DNA of 64,000 nucleotides, taken from assembly GCA_918797485.1 (NCBI GenBank), contig CAKKNE010000006.1, positions 1,922,001-1,986,000 on the forward strand, in the 5' to 3' direction. Made by a program: the position numbers and the translations under genes. The stretch's first letter is position 1. Each line of letters starts with the position of its first letter. Positions 1 to 10,200 of this stretch are shown piece after piece. The notes under the pieces were generated by a model, which was not told the origin of the DNA, did not search any database, and saw only the letters and a list, made by a program, of their open reading frames with translations. This stretch comes from Pelagomonas calceolata. Taxonomy: Eukaryota > Sar > Pelagophyceae > Pelagomonadales > Pelagomonadaceae.

Positions 1-1234
1 TTGGACGGGTGTCTAGCTCATGCTTGAAATTCTTGATTTCATTGGCACTCATGATATCATCAACTTGCGAAGCAATCTGGGAACGAATTTGAGCTAGGTC
101 ACCCCTGTCTGCCTTGATCGTGCGCATTTCATCCAGGCCGCGTCGCAACTGGGACGTTTCTCGGCGGACATCGTCGTCATCAGCTTCTGTGGCGTGTAAC
201 GCCGATTGTAGGTACACTAATATCTCACCAAATCTGGCTTCCACCTTGACGTCCACATCTTCATAAGAAACTTTGTACTTGAGCTGGTTCAGGATATCTA
301 CAAGCTGTTTTTCTGCTTCATCGATTGCGGCCAACATAGATGGTAAATGACACTCTGCATTTGCATCGATTTTTGCCTGAACTCCTTCTAGATGCAATGA
401 ATGGGAGTGAACGATATTTTCAATTTCTATTGAGGCTTTACCACTGATGGCTATAGCATGATCTTGCAGCATCTTGCGCTGACGCTCAACATCGGCCTCG
501 TGGATTTCTAATTGATCCCGGAAACTTGCTAGCAGGTGAGTCAACTGAGAGCCTCTGTCGTCTACGTTTCCAGTCAGATCAGCTTGTAGTTCCGTCGGTA
601 GTGTCACGTTCTGCGCAGGAACCAACAAGTTCTCTTTTAGCTTGGCTACACGGGCTTGTAAATGTGATACAACTTCTTCAACAGTCCCCAAACGCATGTC
701 CACCTTTGATAGGAATGTTTGGGTTCCTTCAAAACGTCTTGTAAACCGTGCGTCCATGTCATTTGCCAGCTTCTGAAGCGCGGTGATTTGCCCGTCTTGA
801 CTGCACACTTTGTCCTCTAGATCCTTGAAAGTTGAAAGTCTGCCTTGCAACACTGAGATTTGATCTCTATTATCAATCAATTGCTGCCGTGTCCCAGCAA
901 GCTCTTCGGATTGCTTCCTGGTGCTTCGCTCAACCGCAGCTAAGAATTCACGCAACTGTTTCATCTCGTGGCGGGCTGATTCAAGTAACTCGTCGTGTCG
1001 ATCAACAGTTTCCTGGATGGCACCTAGGATAGCGTTGTGTCCTCTAAGAGTCTCCAAAAGAGTCGTTTCTGCCACGTATGGCATGCTGTGCTTTGTTGCT
1101 CCTACCATGTCGACGTGCGAACTCTCGACGTCATGCTCCATTTGCCTAAAAAAACCCACAGGCATCGACTGGCGAATTGCATCGTCAAGAAGTGATGTTT
1201 CAAGGCTGACAGGTTCAAGGTTAACTGAGTTCAT
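1..1234 (-). CDS. Coiled-coil protein, C-terminus beyond the window edge
   Basis: Reading the minus strand from an ATG at 1234 gives 411 open codons with no stop before the left edge. An in-frame TAA lies about 50 bases upstream of the ATG, so the start is well bounded unless there is an upstream exon. The product begins MNSVNLEPVSLETSLLDD and is heptad-rich and charged throughout, with few prolines. The last visible part (IKADRGDLAQIRSQI) resembles repeats of long coiled-coil proteins such as the DUF4795 type, but the match is weak. Codon use is AT-tolerant like the docking-complex-like gene at 2416-4143, unlike the GC-rich genes to the right. No enzymatic motif is visible. A structural, perhaps flagellar, role is inference from the neighbour only. 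Confidence 0.7.
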   Translation of the reverse strand, partial: MNSVNLEPVSLETSLLDDAIRQSMPVGFFRQMEHDVESSHVDMVGATKHSMPYVAETTLLETLRGHNAILGAIQETVDRHDELLESARHEMKQLREFLAAVERSTRKQSEELAGTRQQLIDNRDQISVLQGRLSTFKDLEDKVCSQDGQITALQKLANDMDARFTRRFEGTQTFLSKVDMRLGTVEEVVSHLQARVAKLKENLLVPAQNVTLPTELQADLTGNVDDRGSQLTHLLASFRDQLEIHEADVERQRKMLQDHAIAISGKASIEIENIVHSHSLHLEGVQAKIDANAECHLPSMLAAIDEAEKQLVDILNQLKYKVSYEDVDVKVEARFGEILVYLQSALHATEADDDDVRRETSQLRRGLDEMRTIKADRGDLAQIRSQIASQVDDIMSANEIKNFKHELDTRP

Positions 1235-1302
1235 CGCTTTGTCGATTGATAGGCGGCTTGAGACAACTAATACGAGGTATAATACTTAGCGCCTCTCTTC
1301 GT

Positions 1303-1375
1303 TGTACCGTAGGTACCCTACGGTAGGTACCTGGGGTACAAGTACCTACGGTACCCACGGTACCGTGCAGTACCT
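1303..1375. repeat. Cluster of GTACC/GGTACC palindromic repeats
   Basis: About 70 bases are built almost entirely of GTACC, GGTACC and TACGGTA units in both orientations, so the stretch can fold on itself. The same vocabulary recurs at 33781-33812, around 37394-37412 and at 40453-40485. No coding potential. Confidence 0.6.
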
Positions 1376-1378
1376 ACT

Positions 1379-1432
1379 AGAGAGAGAAACCTACTAGCCT
1401 ATCCTACCCTAGATATGTATCTCCAACTCTCT
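1379..1432. repeat. Dispersed inverted repeat, copy 1
   Basis: A GAGAGAGAAAC arm, a CTACTAGCC segment and a partly complementary right arm (AGATATGTATCTCC then CTCTCT) form an imperfect hairpin. A second copy with the same order of blocks lies at 35215-35268, 34 kb away. Family unknown. Confidence 0.55.
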
Positions 1433-1527
1433 AAATTTGAGTCTATACATTGAGTGTCTATCGACGCTACGGTGTAAACTTGAACCAATTTACTATAAAA
1501 CACTCTCGTAGTTCAACTTAGGTTGGC

Positions 1528-1560
1528 CCACTGGCAGCCTGAGCCTCTGGCTGCCAGTGG
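1528..1560. repeat. Perfect 12-bp stem hairpin
   Basis: CCACTGGCAGCC (1528-1539) is the exact reverse complement of GGCTGCCAGTGG (1549-1560), with a 9-base loop. It sits between the two minus-strand coiled-coil genes, just before the 258-bp repeat. No function assigned. Confidence 0.6.
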
Positions 1561-1571
1561 TGAGCTAGTAT

Positions 1572-1829
1572 GCAATGGAAATACACGTCTAGTAGGATCC
1601 CAAGGTTCAACTGAGACGTATCCAAGCACAACCCGTACTTGTATTACCCGCCTAGGCTACTTCCCATCCTAGGGTACTCCGATATCCCCTTAGTAGGGGG
1701 AAGTCGCCTCTCACTCCTAACTATTATCATCCTGAGTCACTTTTATTGACGGACGCAATTCCCCGTCACAAACCCCATCAAACATGGGAGAACCTATTTC
1801 GTTAGACGACTACACTACGCTGCCGGGGA
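1572..1829. repeat. 258-bp direct repeat, copy A
   Basis: The stretch from GCAATGGAAATACACGTC to CGCTGCCGGGGA recurs almost unchanged at 8061-8319, with a handful of substitutions and one extra base. Similarity stops abruptly at both ends. The ends are not inverted repeats of each other and no reading frame is conserved. The two copies flank two host genes, so they are not the ends of one element. The rest of 1235-2415 outside the listed repeats holds nothing recognised. Confidence 0.8.
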
Positions 1830-2415
1830 CCCTAATTTCTCGGCGCGGAGGAGTCGTGGTCTATACTCGACAGGTATGTGCTTGGATCTGATGAGCTTGG
1901 TGCAATAAATGCACAATGCTGCTATGGTAGCTAGGTCTCTCGGGTGTCAATGTGACACGGGAGATGCCAACAGGAAGGACTCTCACTGACTCGGAGACGT
2001 GGGAGTGTGGGCCCGGGAACCCCCTCAGGCTACTACCTCCGAGTCCGAGTCGGCTACTCGGGCGACTACCCGGCTACTTCCAGTCCGTGCAGTCCGTGAG
2101 CGACCTCTAGGCTCGCTACCCCCCCCGGGCCCTGGGCATTTGCGTCCCGGAACTTGAACCCGACTCGGAATTGACCCGGACTATGGCTATCATGATTTCA
2201 TTCAAGTTAGGAAAAAGACAAAATAGAGGGTCTAGGGCACCGATCATGATTGATAGGGTTAGCCGGAGGTCTGCAAGGGTTTTGTTGTGTTGCTCTCATA
2301 CCACGTCGGCTAATGTGCGATTTGCATGTGATCTGCAAAACTTGGAACAGACACACAATCCCAATATCAAGCAATCACTATATACACATGCCAAGGCCAT
2401 TTTATCTCTCCTGTA

Positions 2416-4143
2416 TTACCGCTTTTGGGATATTCTTGCCGCTGTGTGGCGGCGTATTTCCTCTAAGCCGACAGGTCGGCGGTTGACATCTTTTGCCGAC
2501 TCGTTATCATCCTCTTCCATGTCAGGTGGATACATGTAGTCTTGACTGGTTGCCGTCGTCAGGCTACGACTGGGCTCCAAGGTATGTCCTGAGGCGCATT
2601 TTTCTCGGCTACTGATACGACGGTTGAAGTCTGACATAATTTCAAGCGCGCGCTGTTCGATTAGCTCAGCGTAAGCCAAGATATTAGATTTGGTGACTCC
2701 TTGGCCAGAAAGAAGAGCAAGACTTCCACCCGACCGATTGAAAATGACTCTTTGTCCACCTTTATTTCCACTGGCGTCATGTGCAAGAGCAACAAGCTGA
2801 TCACACTGTATTTTGAAAAAAAATGACTGAATCTTTCTTGCAATCTGCTCGAGGGCTTGCTGTGCCTCTAGCGCAGCGTATTTGCACTCATCTGCATTTT
2901 CTTTTGCGCTTCGCCACTTACCCTGTAAATCGGCCATCGCATCTGCGCGCTGCGTCTCCTCTTCACTTAATTTATCTTCATATGTGCATATCTCTGCTTC
3001 TAATCTTGCACGACGTTTAAGAGTCCAGTCGGTCTCCTGATTCTGAGCCTGGACATAGTTAAAAAGCGAAAACGCTTCTTCCTCTGATTTAACGTACTTG
3101 CGGACAATGTCCCCGAGCGCATTGATTCCACTAACACGCTTAAGCTCAGCGAACGAAGTTCGGTAGAGAAATATTTTATCTTTGGTGTGTTGCATGACTT
3201 CTTTTTCGTTTGCGATCTGCTTCGCGAGCTCTTCGACCAAACCTGCCTTCTTTGTCTCCTCTTCGATCGTCATCAACCCCCGCGTTAAAGGTTCCTCTCC
3301 TAGGCCATTGTTGTGCGTCACTGATGATGCTGCTGCTGCCGCCATAGACTCTTCAAACTCGCGGTTTTGCTGGTCAATAAATTCAGACAAAGATTTCATT
3401 TTCTTTGAGAAAGTTGCCCTATCTTCTGCCTGTGATTGATGTAGCTCGCGTAATTGCTTGACAACCTTGTCGCGCGTTTCAGATATCGCATAGCTTCGTT
3501 CTAACACCTTCTCGACGCGACAATTGACCTCTCGGATCGATTGCTCAATTTTGGCGCGAGATTTACCGGACGACATTCGATGTCTCCGCACGGAGTTTAT
3601 CTGCAACCTGAGCTTTTCATTGTAGTTCTCTGATTGCGACAGCCTTATGTGCATATGATTCAGGCGATGCTCAAACGAAGATATCAATTTTTTCCTGGAA
3701 ATCTCCGCCAGCTTCGAAGGATCAATACCATCTGTTCGAGCTTTGGCTGGCCTCAAGGTAAATCTGTGTTGATTCAATAAATCGACAGCCGTATTTTTCG
3801 TAGACAGGCGAAAATGTGCGATCTGTTCGTCTGCCTTTCTTAGTGCACCTTCTAAATCGCTTAACCTTTTTCGCTCAATGATCATCTACGTGCTACTGGA
3901 TTAGGGTATTAAATGAGTTTCGTGTATGTCAACCTGTCGTGTATGCCAATCAGACTTGAGCTGCAGCGCATTCATTTCCAGGTTCATTCGCTTCTGAGTC
4001 GCGATTGTTGCCATCTTGACTAGCTCGACAAGGCGCTGTAAGATGGCAAGAGAAGCTGCAGATATGTATCTGCGCACCGCCTCGGGCTCTATTAATGGTA
4101 CGAAATAATCGTATGACTCCTGCGGCGAGACGACGGAAATCAC
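2416..4143 (-). CDS. Outer dynein arm docking complex-like coiled-coil protein (DC2/CCDC63/CCDC114 type)
   Basis: The main exon (2416-3885) encodes 489 residues of coiled coil. The segment VSGINALGDIVRKYVKSEEE followed by AFSLFNYVQAQNQE matches the conserved 'GI..L..IV..FV..E..NFSLFNYVNEQNNE' region of outer-dynein-arm docking proteins DC2/CCDC63/CCDC114, which anchor outer arms to axonemal doublets. A 48-nt GT-AG intron (3886-3933) joins it in phase 0 to an upstream exon (3934 to about 4143) encoding ISVVSPQESYDYFVPLIE and ending WHTRQ. The 5' end is not resolved: no ATG is in frame before an upstream stop, although a pyrimidine-rich acceptor near 4170 suggests another exon. Base composition is much less GC-rich than the genes from 10.2 kb on. 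The family call rests on one recognisable block plus overall architecture. Confidence 0.7.
3886..3933 (-). other. 48-nt spliceosomal intron
   Basis: On the minus strand the intron starts GTTGAC after CGACAG and ends CACGTAG before ATGATC. A CCCTAATCC branch-like site lies about 20 bases before the acceptor. It contains an in-frame stop, so splicing is needed to join the two open segments, both read in phase 0. It has no TIR and is not an introner. Confidence 0.65.
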
Positions 4144-4151
4144 CCGCGCTC

Positions 4152-5724
4152 GATCGTTGGGGCTTCATACCCCTATGAGCTGGTTAAGTGAGAAGTGAGG
4201 TGGTCGATGGGCGCCCACTCTCTAATATTTCAAGTTGACTCCGACCGTGACTCGCACAACGACCCCCCCCTTACGTAACATGCCTAAGTCGCTGTCCCCG
4301 CCCCGATTTCGGTTGCAGTGAGGCTCCGCAGGGTTGTGACTTCTAAAGGGTCGCACTTGTCCTCAGTCCCGAAAGTCGTCGATTTATTTATGTCGCCGCG
4401 TACGCCGAGAACCTCGAATCGGTCTCTCGCGATGCTAAGACGGCCACTACGATAAGCCAAGATGACCGTAGCTTCGCCCGGTCGTACCAGGATAGCAGCC
4501 GCGCGGAGGGCAGCTTCTGCGCATGCCCGGCGAGATTTTGTGCGTACGAAGGTGGGGATTCGACTGTAGCTGGATCTTGGCGCTACGTGCGTCTTTTTTT
4601 ATGCTGAAAAGCAGAGTATCCCGCATTTCCGGGCGCTCGGGCAGCCCAAGTGATGCACCTGCTTCAAGTATACGATACGGCTCAATTGCGCGGCTATATT
4701 CGCATCGTGCGGGAATATCTCGTATATTCGGCCTTTTCTCCATAGGCACGTTAGGTAGGGGGGGGGGGGTCTAAGTGCGGAGTCCGAGTCGGCGGACTCA
4801 GGCTTGGACTCCGAGTCGGAGTCTACACCGTGACCGTGACCGTTAGCCTGGGCTACTTCAGCATTTAAGAGGATTGAGGTCTTCCGGACGCCTGCCGGAC
4901 TGCCAGTGTTACTAGGTCATTCAAGTCACCCGGGCCGTGACGGTCACGCTTGGCGTGTAAACTTTTTGTATTAAATTGCAGTATGGCGCGTAACAAATCA
5001 CAGGTGCCCCGATTTTCACCGGGCAGCGGCTGGACCGCGGCAAAAATAAACACAACAGACAGTTTAAATTGCATGCAAAATGAAGAAAGTATATTCGTAG
5101 CGAGCCACTAGGTGTGACGATATTGCTACTGAGATACCGATCCTAGCTGACAGACCTGAGTCAGCCTCATATAAGTCCGGGACAGCCCTGGGGCCCTAAA
5201 AAAAGCTCCTCCTGCAAACAGAGGGCTGTTGAGGCCTCTACAACACGGGCGCCGCCGCGGGATCGGAACGACCCACCAATAGGATTTGAAGGGTGAACAA
5301 GAAGTTCCGGGGGTAACCCCACACCTTCAGGGGAATTACCAAAAGCCCCTTTGGCAGTGCCTGAGCAAGCTGATAACAGTTTGGCTCGCCAACAGCCCGG
5401 GCCTGAGATCATTATATTCCGAGTCAGCCTGAGGTTGATCTGCGACAGGTCGAACAGGATGTATTTATTTGGGAACTAAGCCCAGCTTAGGGATATAAAT
5501 CCCCTGCTTCTTAACTGCCAAAGGCAGCTGGGTTGAACACCCGGAGCACCATAGACGTAAATACAAGGATACGTGGCCCATATCATAGGAGGTACCGCAG
5601 TATTCACTTAATGGGGTCGTAGGTGGAAACATCGCAAACACACAACGCACAAGAGCATCGACCAAGCTTTAGACCCGAGCATATGAGGTTCGCGGTTGTT
5701 CGCTCTAGTTGAATCGTATGGCAT
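4152..5724. other. Intergenic, no gene seen
   Basis: Contains homopolymer runs (C at 4263-4270, G at 4757-4767), CCGAGTCGG-type short palindromes around 4770-4825 and GTGACCGT repeats. Open frames here are short, compositionally mixed and resemble no protein family. Part of the left end may hold the missing 5' exon of the docking-complex-like gene. Confidence 0.5.
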
Positions 5725-7452
5725 TTGTGCACGAGAACGATGTGCGGGCATGAATATGAAAGACTGGCTTTAAGATTCGCAGCGTCGAAAGATGGCGCTT
5801 TGGCGCAGGAGGCGGGCAGCTGTGCGATGCGTCACTTGGTGGAGAGTTGCTACCTGAGGCACGGAGACAAGTTCTGGGGAATGGAAGCAAACAAGCTCTG
5901 GCGAACGTGCACCAAGAAGATGAGAGCGAGGCAAAAAAGTCTAGTACGGCGGGGAAACTCTGCGCTGGGTACGCTTTTAACAAGGGAAATTTACAAATGC
6001 GCACGGAGGCTTGCACCAGAGCGACCACTCAGAAGGGAAGTGGGATCGCGAACTGTGGGAGATCCTGGATGGGGATGCTTGGCCCAGATTTTTCATGCCT
6101 GTCGATCAGCCGCCGAGCAGCACAATCCTTATTGGACAGGGGCTGGTAGTAGCCAAGACGAAAACATAAAAAAACCAGGGCCCGTGCCAACAAGATACAA
6201 TACTTCCAGAGACGACCTCAGCCATCATGGCAATGCCCAAAACTACAGAAAGCAAGGTCAAGTGTTTGATTTTGGCATGGAAGACAGCAGGCCAGTGGTC
6301 GAGCTATTAGAAAAGGAGTGGCACAAAGTATCAGAGCCCTCTGAATCAGTACAGCTTGAACTCCAAAGCGAGTCGAAGTGCGTAGAACTTCAGCCCTCGC
6401 AGCAGGCTTTGCTGACAAATGCACACGAGGTGGGGATCAGAAGATTTCGTGAGGCTAAGTATCAGCCATTCAAGATCACTCCTAGTGGTGAAATTTGTAA
6501 ATTACAGTCCTTATGGCGTGCCACTATCGCTCGTCACATGTGTAGCGCGGCACTCAAGGATAGATGCTCTCTTAGAGTAGCCATAACAGCTACACAGACC
6601 AAGTTCTTATATGAGTATACGACCAAGTGTTGTCAAACCACATCTTTAAGCAATTTTCGTGCGACCCGGACCCTGCAACAGCTTCGCAGGGACAAGAAAG
6701 CCAGAGAATTAAAATCACCGAGGTGTCAAGTGACTGCTACTTTTTGCCCTATATCCCTGGGGGGCGCAACCAGGACAAAGGCGAGTCGGCTGATGCGGGC
6801 ACGTAAAACGGATGGCAATCTGCGGGCTGCTCTAGCTGCATCCGACACCACTATTATTAGGATGCAAGATGAGCTAAACCTACTTCACGCGACTCATACT
6901 GTTGTATTGGATGAAGTTCATAATCTGGTGAAGGCCACTCGCTCACTTTCTGCAATTATTGCTAATGGAGCCATATTTTCAGCCACCGCGTATAACTTCA
7001 CACCAGCACGTGATGCTCTCAAGTCAAACGAGCCAAATGTTGCGCTCCCGATTCTCCGCAAGCTTAAAGTTCTGAGCGAGCGCCATATTGGTTGCTGCTT
7101 GAAAATGGTTCAAGTGGGAATGCCCTTTGCCCTTGTCCGCTTACTTGGTCAAGCAGACGACGCACGTGCACTACTTTCATTTGAAATCCTCGAAAATTTA
7201 GCAAAATGGCAAATTAGCGCCATTGCAGATACTGGCGTAGTTATTGCTCTCACGCGCACCCTCCTACTCAGCGTCACTCCCGAGGTTAAAGACCAGGCGG
7301 CACGCACTCTTGCGCTTTTCCAGCCAACTGAGTACTTCCAAAGTGGGTTCAGGTGCGCCATCTCCAACACAAACACAGGCATATTGCTAGTAGACAAGTT
7401 ATTTCTTAAAAGAGCCGGTATTCACGAAGCGTTCCTCGCTAAAATTGACTGA
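5725..7452 (+). CDS. Unknown protein with an IQ-like motif and armadillo-like C-terminus
   Basis: A 575-codon frame. The N-terminal 220 residues are not recognised. Residues about 255-272 (LQSLWRATIARHM) fit an IQ calmodulin-binding motif. Residues about 390-550 are helical and repeat-like, with FALVRLLGQADDARALLSFE and VVIALTRTLLLSVTPEVKDQ resembling armadillo/HEAT units. Codon use is AT-tolerant like its left neighbours. The first ATG is assumed, and introns in the poorly conserved N-terminal half cannot be excluded. With two axonemal-looking coiled-coil genes alongside, a flagellar role is possible but unproven. Confidence 0.55.
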   Translation: MCTRTMCGHEYERLALRFAASKDGALAQEAGSCAMRHLVESCYLRHGDKFWGMEANKLWRTCTKKMRARQKSLVRRGNSALGTLLTREIYKCARRLAPERPLRREVGSRTVGDPGWGCLAQIFHACRSAAEQHNPYWTGAGSSQDENIKKPGPVPTRYNTSRDDLSHHGNAQNYRKQGQVFDFGMEDSRPVVELLEKEWHKVSEPSESVQLELQSESKCVELQPSQQALLTNAHEVGIRRFREAKYQPFKITPSGEICKLQSLWRATIARHMCSAALKDRCSLRVAITATQTKFLYEYTTKCCQTTSLSNFRATRTLQQLRRDKKARELKSPRCQVTATFCPISLGGATRTKASRLMRARKTDGNLRAALAASDTTIIRMQDELNLLHATHTVVLDEVHNLVKATRSLSAIIANGAIFSATAYNFTPARDALKSNEPNVALPILRKLKVLSERHIGCCLKMVQVGMPFALVRLLGQADDARALLSFEILENLAKWQISAIADTGVVIALTRTLLLSVTPEVKDQAARTLALFQPTEYFQSGFRCAISNTNTGILLVDKLFLKRAGIHEAFLAKID

Positions 7453-8060
7453 AAAAAAATTGAATGAAAAAAACGAGGAAGCTGATTGTTGGTTCCATTA
7501 AAAAATACACTGCCTCACGGTGCACGACGACGCTTTTGGCGGCACGACGACGCTTTTGGCGCTGCTGCAGTCGACCACCGCGGCCAAGGCGGCGGCTCTG
7601 AAGGACCCATAAGGCCTTAGATACGGCTCTGACCACAGCGTGGTGCCGGTAGCATGGCTTCTAGGGAACTTACGCTGCGCCAGCTGTCACTAGGACAAAC
7701 GACCCAAGTTCTGCATGCAGAAAAGAAGCGCAAAATTTGCGGCTTGGAGAAAATTGAGGCCTTGAGGTTCTTCCCTTGGGTTCTCGAGGACCTGGCCCGG
7801 CACGGACACCAAGCCAGGAGCGCCGTGCGTCGCGAACAAAAGTTGCCGATAGTGCCTGGATTTTAAAATCTAGTGAAGGAAGTGGATGCCTAAGTGAATG
7901 ATCGTCCCCATAGGACGATGGCGGTGGACTGTCGGAGTCCGATGATTCTATGGGCCAGCGAGCAGGACGCCGGGGCGGCGGAGAGAGCAGGCCCGGGGGT
8001 TGACACTCTCAGGCTTGTCACTCCACAGGTCTAGCGACCTGCTGCGCAACATAAGCGAGT
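7453..8060. other. Intergenic with a 20-bp tandem duplication
   Basis: GCACGACGACGCTTTTGGCG is present twice in tandem (7522-7561). A 70-codon plus frame at 7654-7866 (MASRELTLRQLSLGQTTQVL...) has no recognised homology and could be chance. Nothing else is supported. Confidence 0.4.
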
Positions 8061-8319
8061 GCAATGGAAATACACGTCTAGTAGGATCTCAAGGTTCAAC
8101 TGAGACGTATCCAAGCACAACCCGTACTTGTATTACCCGCCTAGGCTACTTCCCATCCTAGGGTACTCCGATATCCCCTTAGTAGGGGGAAGTCGCCTCT
8201 CACTCCTAACTATTATCATCCTGAGTCACCTTTAATTGACGGACGTAATTCCCCGTCACAAACCCCATCAAACATGGGAGAAACTATTTCGTTAGACGAC
8301 TACACTACGCTGCCGGGGA
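8061..8319. repeat. 258-bp direct repeat, copy B
   Basis: Near-identical to 1572-1829 in the same orientation, 6.2 kb away. The most visible differences are near the middle (ACCTTTAATTG against ACTTTTATTG) and at the right end. No ORF and no terminal inverted repeat. Confidence 0.8.
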
Positions 8320-10200
8320 AGTCCGGAGCTACACACTCTATTTCCCTATGCATCGCAGGTTATGGGCCCACGCTCTGCGTGGTGTCTAACGGAACTGTCC
8401 AGAGGCATTGAACAACCCTCCGGACGTTTTAAAACCTAACCTAAATCATTATAAAACATCACTAAACGTTATTCAATTACCAAACTCCACAAATTAATAT
8501 ATTAAACGCAAAACTCAGAAGGCTCGCAATCTCGAAATTAACATAAGATGGCGGAACCTCCTGTACCAGCCGACGGCAACCCTTCTACCTGAGAACCCCA
8601 GCGGGTATGACGACTGAGGTCATAGGAGGATCCCGTAAGGCATTAGCACTAAATATGTGGTAGAAATTACTAGAATGAGCCTGGGACTCGGAGTGTCTCA
8701 TACTAAGTAATTACGCTTATTGAATGTAGTAGAAAGTCAGTAGAAAGAGGATAAGGGAACCTACTAGGGAGTAGGCCGACACCCTCACTAGGTTGCCATT
8801 AACCTGTTAATTACCCGTTATTAACCTATAATTACCCCTCGGAGGGGATCCGGGGTTAATAACCCGCTAACCCGACGGGTTTTCGACTAACCCGTTTAGT
8901 GAGTTTAGCGAAAGACCCCTCCGGGCGAGCGGATGGGCGCAAGCAGCCCGTTGGGCTTTTGGATACGTACAGGTGCGCCAGGGCAAGTACCAACTCATGT
9001 GGCCCGGCGCAGCCCAGGCCAGCGCCAGTGGCCCGTGAGGCCCCCTCCCCTACCCCTCTATAAGATCCCGGGGTTAATAACCCATACTAACGGGTAATTA
9101 CCCGGGTTACTGACCCCGGGCCACGATTGGGGTTAATAACCCCTCGGGTAAATGGCAACCTAGCACCCTCACTGGCACCGACTCGGAGTTTTTTTTACAG
9201 TAAGATCCTGAGCGATCCTCCCCAAGGTAAATTCGTGCTGAATTACCCTGCGACACTTAATGCTGGAGCCGTGCCAGTGAGTACAGCTAAATTTGGCTGT
9301 TTTACCCCCCCCTTTTCAGCGTGAACGGCTCAAACCTGATGGCCAGTGAATATTGCCACCGTTCGGCACCTTCCGATTCCCGAGGGCGAAAGCAACCACA
9401 CTTTGCCATATAACAATGGGGTCTCGCTTCACGTAGGTCCTGTCCGCGTCCTTGGGGGCTGCGCAGAAGCTGAGATCAAAACTATTCGCGTGCTATGCGT
9501 CGGTGCGATCGGCCGCACGAGCTCCGCACGGAGCTCTGCACGGCCGCCGGATGCTGCCAAATCACCTCACTCGCTGGTCAGCGTCGATAGACTCCCTTCC
9601 CGCGCGCGGGCGGGACGCAGCAGGCGCGCATCGGCGGCACCGGCAGCCAAACGAGACACTCATGATGCTGGCTCGTAGTTTTACCCCCCCTACTTTTCCA
9701 AAAACCACATCGCAGAGAAAAAAGACATGCGATCGTCTTTTTTGGCGCCGTTTCGAGCCGATCGGGACTCTCCGACAAAGTTATTATTTTTAGATGCAGC
9801 CGAACTCCAGTCATCAGGCAGCCTCGCAGCCCGCTGTGGTGGTGCACCACAGAGCCACTTTAGCCTGTCCCGCCATAGCTTTTACGATTACCGCCGGCTG
9901 CTCGTCTAGATACCTGACCACGTTGGTGATAGGTTTCTCGTTACTAGAGGGCAAGGGCAAGATTTCCATCTAGATTTCCCGCACTGGGCACCTCAAAGCA
10001 GAAATTTCAAGTCAAAGTGCAAGCGGGGATGTCGAATTTCGGGTTGAGGGTTCACTAAGGTACCGCATGCCAGCCTGAGTGTCGGTCCCGTGACATTACT
10101 AGTTGTATATGAAGCATGTCAACTCGTCAAGTTAGCTACCGCTATGTTAGTGTTTGCCCGTTGACTGCAAACTTAAAACGTCCCGCTCCCACCACTCATC
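8320..10200. other. AT-richer intergenic stretch up to the compositional boundary
   Basis: Apart from the MITE at 8788-9163, no gene is supported. Short plus frames around 9346-9793 are not protein-like. The sequence changes from mixed composition to strongly GC-rich between about 10.1 and 10.2 kb, directly before the CAP-Gly/AAA gene. Confidence 0.5.
8788..9163. mobile_element. hAT-like non-autonomous element (MITE), 376 bp
   Basis: CTAGGTTGCCATT (8788-8800) is the exact reverse complement of AATGGCAACCTAG (9151-9163). Both ends are directly flanked by CACCCTCA (8780-8787 and 9164-9171), an 8-bp target-site duplication. Eight-base duplications with short TIRs are typical of hAT transposons. 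The interior is rich in GGGTTAATAACCC-type palindromes, several of them repeated near both ends, and has no ORF, so it would depend on a transposase elsewhere. Intact ends and duplication suggest a fairly recent insertion. Confidence 0.82.

Noticed and set aside
7654-7866. 70-codon plus frame as a gene
   Set aside because: No homology, repeat-bearing surroundings and no supporting signal; could be chance.
1572-8319. The 258-bp direct repeats as paired LTRs of one element
   Set aside because: The interior is two host-type genes, there is no integrase, capsid or RT, and the repeat ends lack the usual LTR termini.
1-10200. AT-richer left part as an integrated virus
   Set aside because: The recognisable gene is a eukaryotic docking-complex-like coiled coil with a spliceosomal intron; no viral hallmark gene is present.
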